Assembly: GCA_029880385.1 (NCBI GenBank)
Contig: JAOUOM010000079.1
Span: 1 to 7,787, forward strand
Direction of reading: 5' to 3'
Origin: Cyclobacteriaceae bacterium
GTDB lineage: Bacteria > Bacteroidota > Bacteroidia > Cytophagales > Cyclobacteriaceae
DNA: 7,787 nt
Shown here: in pieces, positions 1-6,228 of the stretch
How the letters are laid out: each line of letters begins with the position of its first letter
How positions within the stretch are numbered: the stretch's first letter is position 1
Position numbers and translations under genes: made by a program
The notes under the pieces: generated by a model
The model's database searches: none
The model's input: only the letters and a program-made list of their open reading frames with translations
Told to the model about the DNA's origin: nothing

Positions 1-753
1 ACGATCCTTGAGGGGTGTGATGATACTGCCCCTGTTGGTATAATCTTCGGGATTGGCCGTAAATACAAACTGGATATCGAGGGGTAGCCGTAGCTTAAAC
101 CCCCGTATCTGAATGTCGCCCTCCTGCAGGATATTGAAAAGTGCCACCTGGATTCGCGCCTGTAGATCGGGCAATTCATTGATTACAAATATGCCCCGGT
201 GCGAGCGGGGAATGAGGCCGTAATGAATTACACGCTCGTCGGAATACGGAAGCCTGAGACTGGCAGCCTTGATGGGATCCACATCCCCGATCAGGTCGGC
301 AATTGAGACATCTGGTGTCGCCAGTTTTTCGGTATAACGATCGTCACGATGAAGCCAATCGACAGGTGTGTTGTCGCCATGCTCGCTCAACTGGTCAAGC
401 GCATAGCGGGATATGGGCCGGAGCGGATCATCATTCAGCTCAGATCCCCTGATCACGGGTACCAGCTCGTCGAGCAACAGCACCATCATGCGGGCCATAC
501 GGGTTTTGGCCTGCCCCCTCAGTCCCAGAAAATTGATATTATGCCGGGCAAGCAGGGCACGCTCAATATCGGGGATCACGGTATTTTCAAACCCCCATAT
601 ACCATCAAAAATGCTTTTTTTGTTTTGAAGGGAATGGATCAGGTTGTTGCGCAATTCGTCTTTTATCCCAAGGGGCTGGTAGCCGACAGCTTTCAATTCG
701 CCCAATGTTTTGATTTGCATGAGCTGGCCGGGAAGTAATTTTCCGTATTCCAT
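1..753 (-). CDS. AAA+ ATPase of the ChlI/MoxR (magnesium chelatase-like) type, partial (C-terminal part missing)
   Basis: This reading frame has no stop in its 251 visible codons and runs off the window edge; the family is usually about 500 residues, so roughly half is seen. Seen: a Walker A-like loop GLRGQAKT at residues 77-84 (K83, T84), an ADLIGDVDP segment at 152-160 as in ChlI proteins, a Walker B-type strand GIFVINELPDL at 187-197 with Asn192-Glu193 in place of the usual Asp-Glu, and a sensor-1 strand ending FTANPEDY with Asn234. I recall the NEL form as normal in this sub-family, so I do not read it as inactivation. The start ATG (751-753) lies one base after the stop of the upstream VWA gene, inside ATGTAAAATG, which suggests translational coupling. 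ChlI/MoxR ATPases work with VWA proteins as metal-inserting or remodelling machines. Here the likely partner is the adjacent VWA protein; the client is unknown. True magnesium chelation is unlikely, since no chlorophyll genes are seen. Confidence 0.9.
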   Translation of the reverse strand, partial: MEYGKLLPGQLMQIKTLGELKAVGYQPLGIKDELRNNLIHSLQNKKSIFDGIWGFENTVIPDIERALLARHNINFLGLRGQAKTRMARMMVLLLDELVPVIRGSELNDDPLRPISRYALDQLSEHGDNTPVDWLHRDDRYTEKLATPDVSIADLIGDVDPIKAASLRLPYSDERVIHYGLIPRSHRGIFVINELPDLQARIQVALFNILQEGDIQIRGFKLRLPLDIQFVFTANPEDYTNRGSIITPLKDR

Positions 754-754
754 T

Positions 755-1852
755 TTACATGTTTTTTCTTCGGTTTCGTTTGTAGTCCTCAAAGATCAAA
801 TTTCCCAGACCTTTCAGGCTACTATAATAGGCATTTCCATTATTTACCTGTGTAAATTCCCTGACAAACTGCTGTAGATAGGGGTCGGATGCGATCATAA
901 ATGTGGTAATGGGAATGCCAATGCGTCGGCATTGGGCAGCAAGATTAAGGGTTTTGCTAAGTATTTTGGGGTCAAGCCCAAAACTGTTTTTGTAGTATTT
1001 AATGCCCACTTTCATACAGGTAGGCTTGCCATCCGTAATCATAAACACCTGCTTGTTCTTGTTTTTTCGCCTACGCAGGATGTCCATGGCCAGCTCCAGT
1101 CCTGCAATGGTATTGGTATGATAGGGGCCCACCTGCAGGTACGGCAGATCCTTGATTTGTATTTGCCAGGCATCATTTCCAAACACAAGAATGTCCAGTG
1201 TGTCTTTGGGATATCGTTTGGTGATCAGTTCGGCCAATGCCATGGCCACTTTTTTGGCCGGGGTAATCCTGTCTTCGCCATAAAGGATCATAGAATGGCT
1301 GATGTCGATCATCAACACGGTGGAGGTCTGGGTTTTATGTTCCCTGTCACGGACTTCCAGGTCAGACTCCGTCAGCAAAAACTGTTCAAAACCATGGTTT
1401 ACCTGTGCGTTTCTCAGGCTTTCGGTCAGGGCGATCTGTTCGGGGCTGTCGCCAAATTCAAACGAACGAAAATCCGTACTGGCCTCATCACCTGCGCCCG
1501 TGTGCCGGGTACGATGATTGCCCTTTCCGGATTTTTTCAATTTGCCAAATATTTCCTCCAGTGCATTTTTCCTTATCTCCTGCTCTGATTTTCCTGTCAG
1601 CGCAAAACTCCCCTTCTGATTATCTTCTGTCAGATAGCCCTTGTTCTTTAGTTCATCAATAAAGTCGCCCATTCCATAATCAGGGTTCGACAACTGGTAT
1701 TGGCGGTCAAGGTTGGTAAGCCAGCTTAACGCTTCGCCCACATCCCCGCTGGTGATAACCAAGAGCTGAAGAAAAATATGGAGTAATTTTTCGAACGTAG
1801 AAGCCGAAGGGTCCTGATCCGGGATAAATTCTGTAAAACGATAGCCAATCAT
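755..1852 (-). CDS. VWA domain protein (CoxE/ChlD-like), partner of the downstream AAA+ ATPase
   Basis: A 365-residue cytoplasmic protein with no signal peptide or membrane segment. The N-terminal 100 residues are mostly helical. Residues 100-135 are a charged, glycine-containing linker. A VWA domain fills about 175-350. The metal-ion-dependent adhesion site is complete: D183-x-S185-x-S187 in MIDISHSM, Thr246 in HTNTIAGL, and Asp274 in MITDGKP. VWA domains of this type bind a divalent metal and grip partner proteins. In ChlD, CoxE and ViaA-type proteins they act with an AAA+ ATPase, and here such an ATPase starts one base after this stop codon. The start (1850-1852) gives an N-terminus MIGYRFTEFIP that fits what I recall of the family. 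The 135-base gap upstream, and the weak terminator in it, suggest the pair may be transcribed apart from bshA. Cellular function is not established. Confidence 0.9.
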   Translation of the reverse strand: MIGYRFTEFIPDQDPSASTFEKLLHIFLQLLVITSGDVGEALSWLTNLDRQYQLSNPDYGMGDFIDELKNKGYLTEDNQKGSFALTGKSEQEIRKNALEEIFGKLKKSGKGNHRTRHTGAGDEASTDFRSFEFGDSPEQIALTESLRNAQVNHGFEQFLLTESDLEVRDREHKTQTSTVLMIDISHSMILYGEDRITPAKKVAMALAELITKRYPKDTLDILVFGNDAWQIQIKDLPYLQVGPYHTNTIAGLELAMDILRRRKNKNKQVFMITDGKPTCMKVGIKYYKNSFGLDPKILSKTLNLAAQCRRIGIPITTFMIASDPYLQQFVREFTQVNNGNAYYSSLKGLGNLIFEDYKRNRRKNM

Positions 1853-1891
1853 GTGTTATCAATCGTTTGGGGTCGGTATTTATTGCATTTC

Positions 1892-1913
1892 AAAAAAAAG
1901 GACATCATGTTCC
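1892..1913 (-). terminator. possible weak intrinsic terminator after bshA
   Basis: On the minus strand, GGAACATGATGTCC can form a 5-base-pair stem (GGA+CA with TG+TCC, one bulged A, a three-base loop). It is followed directly by eight T residues. The T tract is convincing but the stem is short and bulged, so termination of bshA transcripts here is only possible. The rest of the gap 1854-1988 shows nothing I can name. Confidence 0.25.
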
Positions 1914-1988
1914 ATTCCCGAAGTAACACCATACAGGGGAAGCAAACAACCCCAACTAAATTCAATCGCCCCTTTTCAAGCACAGTGG

Positions 1989-3143
1989 TTATTTGAGTAC
2001 AGCACCTGATGCCTCTGCTTTGGCTTTGGCTACTACACGGTTGTAGAGATCTTCGTAAAGGGGCAAAATTCTGGAAACCTCAAATTCATGTGCACGTTTG
2101 AGTGCCCCTTCCTTGAAGCGTTGCAGGTTGGCATCATCCAGTATCTCAATAGACCGGGCTGCCATGGTTTCCACATCGCCCACATCGCAAAGGAACCCCG
2201 TCACCCCATTTACATTCAGTTCCGGCAATCCACCGGTATTGGTGGAAATAACCGGTACTTCACATGCCATCGCTTCCAGTGCCGATAGCCCAAAGCTTTC
2301 CTTTTCAGAGGTGATGACAAAAAGATCGGATACGGACAGTACTTCTTCGACCGCTTCCAGTTTTCCCAGAAACCGTACATCGTCATATGTGCACGTCTGT
2401 CGGCACGTCTCTTCGGCATACATCCGCTCGGGCCCGTCGCCGACCATCAGTAATTTTGCCGGGATCACTTTTCGTACTTTATTGAAAATCTGGATTACGT
2501 CCTGTACCCGTTTTACTTTCCTGAAATTGGAAATATGGACAATTAGCTTTTCGTCATTAGGGCAAATGGCCTTTTTGAAATGATCTTTTTTCTGTTTTTT
2601 AAACCGCGACAGGTCGATGAAATTCGGGATCACTTCTATATCCTGTGTAATGTCGAAATACGCATATGTCTCCCGCTTCAGGTCTTCGGAAACCGACGTG
2701 ACGGCATTGGATTCATTGATGGAAAACGTAACGACAGGCACATAGGCAGATTCTTTACCCACCAGGGTGATATCGGTACCATGCAAGGTAGTGATAAAGG
2801 GAATGACGATGCCTTTTTTGGCCAGGATTTGACGGGCAAGGTGAGCTGCCGAAGCATGGGGAATGGCATAGTGCACATGCAATAAGTCCAGTTTTTCGTG
2901 CTCAACCACATCTACCATACGGCTTGCCAGGGCTAATTCGTAAGGCGGATATTCAAACAAGGGGTATTTATTGACGGAAACTTCGTGGTAATAGAGGTTT
3001 TCACTAAAAAAATCCAGTCGTGTCGGCTGAGAATAGGTAATGAAATGTATTTCATGGCCTTCTTTGGCAAGTGCTTTTCCCAACTCGGTTGCAACAACCC
3101 CACTGCCACCATAGGTTGGGTAACAGACAATTCCTATTTTCAT
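1989..3143 (-). CDS. bshA: N-acetyl-alpha-D-glucosaminyl L-malate synthase BshA (bacillithiol biosynthesis)
   Basis: A retaining GT-B glycosyltransferase of family GT4, 384 residues, the usual BshA length. It transfers GlcNAc from UDP-GlcNAc to L-malate, the first step of bacillithiol synthesis in the cytoplasm. Seen: N-terminal strand MKIGIVCYPT followed by YGGSG (11-15) for the donor diphosphate, HVHYAIPHA (89-97), TTLHGTDITLVG (118-129), VIPNFID (171-177), and the EX7E motif with Glu282 and Glu290 in ESFGLSALEA. The GGLPEL segment at 304-309 is also typical of GT4. The HYAIPHA and HGTDITLVG segments are distinctive of BshA rather than other GT4 enzymes. Later pathway genes (bshB deacetylase, bshC cysteine ligase) are not in the window. 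The gene lies 120 bases downstream of the serine hydrolase gene on the same strand and has its own weak candidate promoter, so it may be read alone or in an operon. Confidence 0.95.
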   Translation of the reverse strand: MKIGIVCYPTYGGSGVVATELGKALAKEGHEIHFITYSQPTRLDFFSENLYYHEVSVNKYPLFEYPPYELALASRMVDVVEHEKLDLLHVHYAIPHASAAHLARQILAKKGIVIPFITTLHGTDITLVGKESAYVPVVTFSINESNAVTSVSEDLKRETYAYFDITQDIEVIPNFIDLSRFKKQKKDHFKKAICPNDEKLIVHISNFRKVKRVQDVIQIFNKVRKVIPAKLLMVGDGPERMYAEETCRQTCTYDDVRFLGKLEAVEEVLSVSDLFVITSEKESFGLSALEAMACEVPVISTNTGGLPELNVNGVTGFLCDVGDVETMAARSIEILDDANLQRFKEGALKRAHEFEVSRILPLYEDLYNRVVAKAKAEASGAVLK

Positions 3144-3172
3144 GTATATTCAGTTCTTAATTTTGGTTTCAT

Positions 3173-3200
3173 CAAATATCCGTTGCACTTGCCAGGCAAA
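3173..3200 (-). promoter_or_regulatory. weak candidate promoter for bshA
   Basis: On the minus strand, TTTG (3197-3200) is followed after 16 bases by GATATTTG (3173-3180), a 7-of-8 match to the Bacteroidota -7 box TAnnTTTG. The spacing is a little short, since about 19 is usual. It would place the transcript start about 20-25 bases before the bshA ATG. The spacer and -33 box contain an 11-base palindrome, TTGCCAGGCAA (3189-3199), which might be an operator or chance. Nothing else is evident in the 3144-3263 gap. Confidence 0.3.
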
Positions 3201-3263
3201 TGAAGGGGCTACCTGATTGTAATTTACTCTAACTGTATTTGCGTTTTTTTTGTTCCCTTTTCT

Positions 3264-5624
3264 TTAATCCGCAAAAGATCGGTAAACCAAATCCTGCATT
3301 CTCCGACGAATATCCAGCCGGATGAGGGTTTGATTGTTGGAATCAGGAAAAACCCGGTTCGACAAAAATACAAAAATCAGGTCATGCACCGGATCTGCCC
3401 AGATCATGGTTCCGGTAAAACCTGTATGGCCAAAACTTCTGGGACTCGCATATGACGAAACATTCGGGGTTCTTTCTCCCGGCTTGTCCCAGCCCAACCC
3501 CCGGCGACTGGACGCAAAATAGGTTTGGTTAAAAACATCAAGTGTCTCCGGCTGAAATACCTGAACCCCTCCGTACCGGCCCCCATTCAGGAGCATTTGA
3601 AGAATAATGGCCATTTCACGTGAATTGGAAAACAGACCTGCATGGCCGGCAATACCACCAAACACCGCCGCATTACGGTCATGGACGTTGCCCCACACCT
3701 GCTCTTCCCTAAAATAATAATCGTATTCAGTCGGTGCCATCTCGAAAATTTCAAAGCCCCTGGCCAATGGGTTGAAATACGTACGCACAAGCCCCAATGG
3801 CTCATAAATCGTTTCACTCACAAAAGCATCCAGTGATTTGCCACTTACGGACTCAACCACGAGATGTAGTATCATAAATCCCAGGTCACTGTAATGGTAT
3901 TGCTTTTTGTTGCGCAGGTTGGATGCCCTTATCCAGCTCTGAAGCGAATCCAGCATCACAGGATCGGGCTGATAGCCAAATGACTTGCGGTTGGATGCCG
4001 AGTCCTGGGGCGAACGATAGTAAAAAGGCTCCATGTGGTCAGCATTTACCGGGCGTTTCCAAAACGGGATGTAGGACAACAAGCCTGCCTGATGCGCCAG
4101 TAATTCCCGAATGGTAATGGCTTCTTTGTTTGTGCCCCGAAACGAGTCGAGGTAATGGCCCACTGTGCTGTCAAGACTGATGCTACCCTGCTCATAAAGC
4201 TTCATTATGGCCAGCAGGGTGGCCGTTACTTTGGTTACGGAAGCAAGGTCGTAAAGTGTCTGGGGCTGCACTTTGATCAGGCTGTCATAGGTAAGGTGTC
4301 CGTAGCTCTTATCTACGATGATCTTGCCCCCTTTGGCAATGAGTACCTGAGCCCCGGGTGCAGCATATTCACGGATCATTTCCTGCGCCAGCAGATCTAG
4401 TGAATCGAGAATTGCAGGGCGCATCCCTGCCCATTGTGGTTGACCAAACCCAAGCAACATCTGACTGCTCACCGGCTCAAAAATATAGGGAAGCATAAAC
4501 TCCGGGAATGACGTCTTCATTTGCCCGCTTACGGGCTCTGACCCATAGATCATCTCGGGCAAAATATACTCCTGATGCTCATTGACTTCCGGCGTAATCA
4601 GAAACGATTGGGCATTCACATCGGTCAGGTCTTCGGGCTTTCCAATCCAAAGGATGGGATTGTCCACGGCAAAAGCATAGGCGTATTCGATGGCCAGCAG
4701 GGGATTTTCACGCGCATCAATGATAACGGGTACGCCTGTCGGGATCCTGTCATATTTTACATTTAATACCGTAGGGAAATAGGTGTCGAGCTCACGGGCC
4801 AGGATGGTCTGATCCCGAAAAGTCCACAAGGCAATGGTGTCTGCCTTTATGGGGAGTGCTCCTTTTTGCTTTTGAACAGGAATAATCGATTGCGACCAGA
4901 GCTGATGAACCAGTTTGGATGAAATACCGGCAAATTCGCGCGGGGGTGTTCTGAGTTGAGTGGTGAGCTGCTCCAGCAGTTTTTGCTCATACCCATAGAT
5001 ATCCTTCGGGTCTTTATTTAATATCTTTTGGTAGTTTTCCAGGTTATTTTCTCCTATTACGATGGCGCGATGGGTAAGCAGGTTGGGATAAAACGAATCA
5101 CGCTTTGGGTTAGGCTCAAACGCCAGGCTGGATTTTTTCAAAAAGAAAACCGGATCAAATGAATGGATGTTTTCAATGACCTCCATGTACTGTTTTCCTG
5201 TTTCCGGCAACACGAGGTAGTCGTATCCGTTCACGCGGGCCTGTGTACGTATATAACCCAAATATTCCCGAAGCAATGATGGGTCTGGCAAGGCTGCCAG
5301 GGTCTGTAAACCCGGTAAGTCCTCATCTTCAAGCCCGGGATTAAAATGCTCGTCCAACTGCAGGGCAACCACCAGCCTGTCAGAATAGGACACATCGGGT
5401 TTTGACAAATAAACGCCCCCAATACCAAGTGCTTCAAACGTAGTGCTTTCGGACCAGCCGGCCGTAGGGCTCACCCACACCAACTGGAGGGCTTTTTCCT
5501 TGAGCGAAAGGCTCTGAAACATACTGTCTGCCTTTTTCTCCAGGGGCAGAATTTCGGCCTTGACGGCCAGCAAGGTTACGAGCAAAAAAAGGGTACTTTG
5601 TGCTATTTTACGAAAAGGCAGCAT
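3264..5624 (-). CDS. exported degenerate GH3 domain fused to a serine beta-lactamase-type hydrolase
   Basis: With the preferred start at 5622-5624 the protein has 786 residues. It begins MLPFRKIAQSTLFLL, a clear Sec signal peptide with probable cleavage after VKA (about residue 23). There is no lipobox cysteine. Residues about 30-265 resemble the N-terminal part of GH3 beta-N-acetylglucosaminidases: SLSLKEKALQL like the usual MTxEEKIGQL, GIGGVYL, then LPGLQTLAALPDPSLL. The KHFPGHG motif and the catalytic Asp region are absent, so this part is probably not an active glycosidase. A GH3 C-terminal-like segment follows (about 250-365). Residues about 405-780 form a beta-lactamase/class C-type domain with S462-x-x-K465 (ASVTK), Tyr578 in YSDLGF and H733-T-G (FGHTG), so it is probably an active serine hydrolase on cell wall peptides or esters. 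A longer frame to 5723 adds 33 basic residues before the signal peptide and is unlikely. Related two-domain proteins that I recall are nearer 1000 residues. The substrate is unknown. Confidence 0.88.
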   Translation of the reverse strand: MLPFRKIAQSTLFLLVTLLAVKAEILPLEKKADSMFQSLSLKEKALQLVWVSPTAGWSESTTFEALGIGGVYLSKPDVSYSDRLVVALQLDEHFNPGLEDEDLPGLQTLAALPDPSLLREYLGYIRTQARVNGYDYLVLPETGKQYMEVIENIHSFDPVFFLKKSSLAFEPNPKRDSFYPNLLTHRAIVIGENNLENYQKILNKDPKDIYGYEQKLLEQLTTQLRTPPREFAGISSKLVHQLWSQSIIPVQKQKGALPIKADTIALWTFRDQTILARELDTYFPTVLNVKYDRIPTGVPVIIDARENPLLAIEYAYAFAVDNPILWIGKPEDLTDVNAQSFLITPEVNEHQEYILPEMIYGSEPVSGQMKTSFPEFMLPYIFEPVSSQMLLGFGQPQWAGMRPAILDSLDLLAQEMIREYAAPGAQVLIAKGGKIIVDKSYGHLTYDSLIKVQPQTLYDLASVTKVTATLLAIMKLYEQGSISLDSTVGHYLDSFRGTNKEAITIRELLAHQAGLLSYIPFWKRPVNADHMEPFYYRSPQDSASNRKSFGYQPDPVMLDSLQSWIRASNLRNKKQYHYSDLGFMILHLVVESVSGKSLDAFVSETIYEPLGLVRTYFNPLARGFEIFEMAPTEYDYYFREEQVWGNVHDRNAAVFGGIAGHAGLFSNSREMAIILQMLLNGGRYGGVQVFQPETLDVFNQTYFASSRRGLGWDKPGERTPNVSSYASPRSFGHTGFTGTMIWADPVHDLIFVFLSNRVFPDSNNQTLIRLDIRRRMQDLVYRSFAD

Positions 5625-5639
5625 CCGGTTGTTTTCTTT

Positions 5640-5674
5640 TAACTTTGAATATCGTGAACTTTGTCGAAACTTTG
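5640..5674 (+). repeat. three AACTTTG repeats (CAAAGTT on the minus strand)
   Basis: The 7-mer AACTTTG occurs at 5641-5647, 5657-5663 and 5668-5674, so offsets are 16 and 11 bases. On the plus strand the first copy reads TAACTTTG, a perfect TAnnTTTG -7 box. The other two (GAACTTTG, AAACTTTG) match 7 of 8. The cluster lies just upstream of the preferred start of the minus-strand hydrolase and so may serve either direction. Confidence 0.6.
5644..5674 (+). promoter_or_regulatory. candidate Bacteroidota promoter for the small membrane protein-mutL operon
   Basis: TTTG at 5644-5647, a spacer of exactly 19 bases, then AAACTTTG at 5667-5674. This fits the Bacteroidota sigma pattern TTTG-N19-TAnnTTTG with one mismatch in the -7 box. 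Transcription would start near 5681 and leave a leader of about 190 bases before the ATG at 5873. The long leader weakens the call, and no better element is seen closer to the gene. Confidence 0.35.
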
Positions 5675-5778
5675 TGTTTTTTTTGAATGAGCCAGCATAA
5701 TAATGGTTTTTCGCCATTACCATTGTATAAACGAGGATGTGCGGAAGTTTGCCTTGTTAAATGGCGCATCAAAAACCA

Positions 5779-5819
5779 CCGGTCAACCCCGGTCAGGAAA
5801 TCCTCGGAATACCCGGAAT
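5779..5819. repeat. two pairs of short direct repeats in the divergent gene gap
   Basis: CCGGTCA occurs at 5779-5785 and 5789-5795, a period of 10 bases. CGGAAT occurs at 5805-5810 and 5814-5819, a period of 9 bases. Spacing close to one helical turn is what a dimeric regulator or tandem operator could use, but copies this short may arise by chance. They lie in the leader between the candidate promoter and the gene at 5873. Confidence 0.4.
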
Positions 5820-5872
5820 CGTAAAGGGAAGGATACGTGACCAAAGGATTTATTGATTAAAACGAAAAAGAC

Positions 5873-6223
5873 ATGGCTATTAAATTTCCATCAATGATAC
5901 GGCTGCCAAAAAACAAGAGGTTTACGGTAGAGCCGCGTTATTATGACCCCATCAAAGAAGAAATCGAAGAGCGTACACGCAGGATCAAAGAAGAAATGAC
6001 AGGCCAGGCCCGTGAGGGACAGTACACGCGCAGCAGGATTGTATTTGAACGAAAAACCCAGTCAGTGCCTTCTGCTTCCTTTTTGCAATTGCTTATCGCC
6101 GCAGCCCTGGGGCTTGGGCTGATCGGGTGGCTCTATTACGGCAATGATGTATTGTATGCGCTTTGGCTGGCAGTACCCGTCTATTTGTATTACCGGTTCA
6201 GGAAACCAGCATCCCGCCAATAA
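5873..6223 (+). CDS. small conserved-looking membrane protein of unknown function, upstream of mutL
   Basis: A 116-residue protein. The N-terminus is basic and short (KNKRFTVEPRYYDPIKEEI, residues 14-31). A highly charged stretch, probably helical, covers about 26-48. The C-terminal half has two hydrophobic segments, about 68-88 and 92-107, separated by YYGND and ending in a basic tail RFRKPASRQ. This predicts a helical hairpin in the inner membrane with both ends in the cytoplasm. I do not recognise a catalytic motif. Small proteins with an N-terminal RF-x-x-x-PRYYD-like motif are known to me from Bacteroidota genomes near mutL, but I cannot name a function. The mutL ATG follows 5 bases after its stop, so the two are almost certainly co-transcribed. 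The start ATG at 5873 follows an A-rich leader (AACGAAAAAGAC), which is usual for this phylum. Confidence 0.8.
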   Translation: MAIKFPSMIRLPKNKRFTVEPRYYDPIKEEIEERTRRIKEEMTGQAREGQYTRSRIVFERKTQSVPSASFLQLLIAAALGLGLIGWLYYGNDVLYALWLAVPVYLYYRFRKPASRQ

Positions 6224-6228
6224 GTGCA

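Noticed and set aside
187..195. Asn in place of Asp in the Walker B region of the AAA+ protein (VINEL; positions are a rough pointer to the gene's coding bases)
   Set aside because: I first read it as loss of ATPase function, but the NEL form is what I recall as usual for this Bacteroidota sub-family, and the catalytic Glu193 is kept.
349..738. A 129-codon open frame on the plus strand
   Set aside because: It is antisense to the AAA+ ATPase frame, which carries Walker A and Walker B motifs over the same bases; the antisense translation shows no domain.
932..1588. A 218-codon open frame on the plus strand
   Set aside because: It lies wholly antisense to the VWA gene, whose MIDAS motifs are intact; the antisense protein has no recognisable domain and is best explained as a shadow frame.
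1922..1955. GGGG...CCCC pairing in the bshA-VWA gap
   Set aside because: It has only four base pairs and no following T tract, so it is not a credible terminator.
2098..2583. A 161-codon plus-strand frame rich in Ser and Thr
   Set aside because: It is antisense to the GT-B domain of bshA; the Ser/Thr-rich, low-complexity composition is typical of a shadow frame.
5701..5719. Hairpin TAATGG-loop-CCATTA in the divergent region
   Set aside because: It has a six-base AT-rich stem with no T tract and no link to a gene end; it is too weak to call a terminator or regulator site.
5608..5844. A 78-codon minus-strand frame covering the divergent gap
   Set aside because: It overlaps the signal peptide region of the hydrolase in another frame and crosses the candidate promoter repeats; there is no motif or codon pattern to support it.
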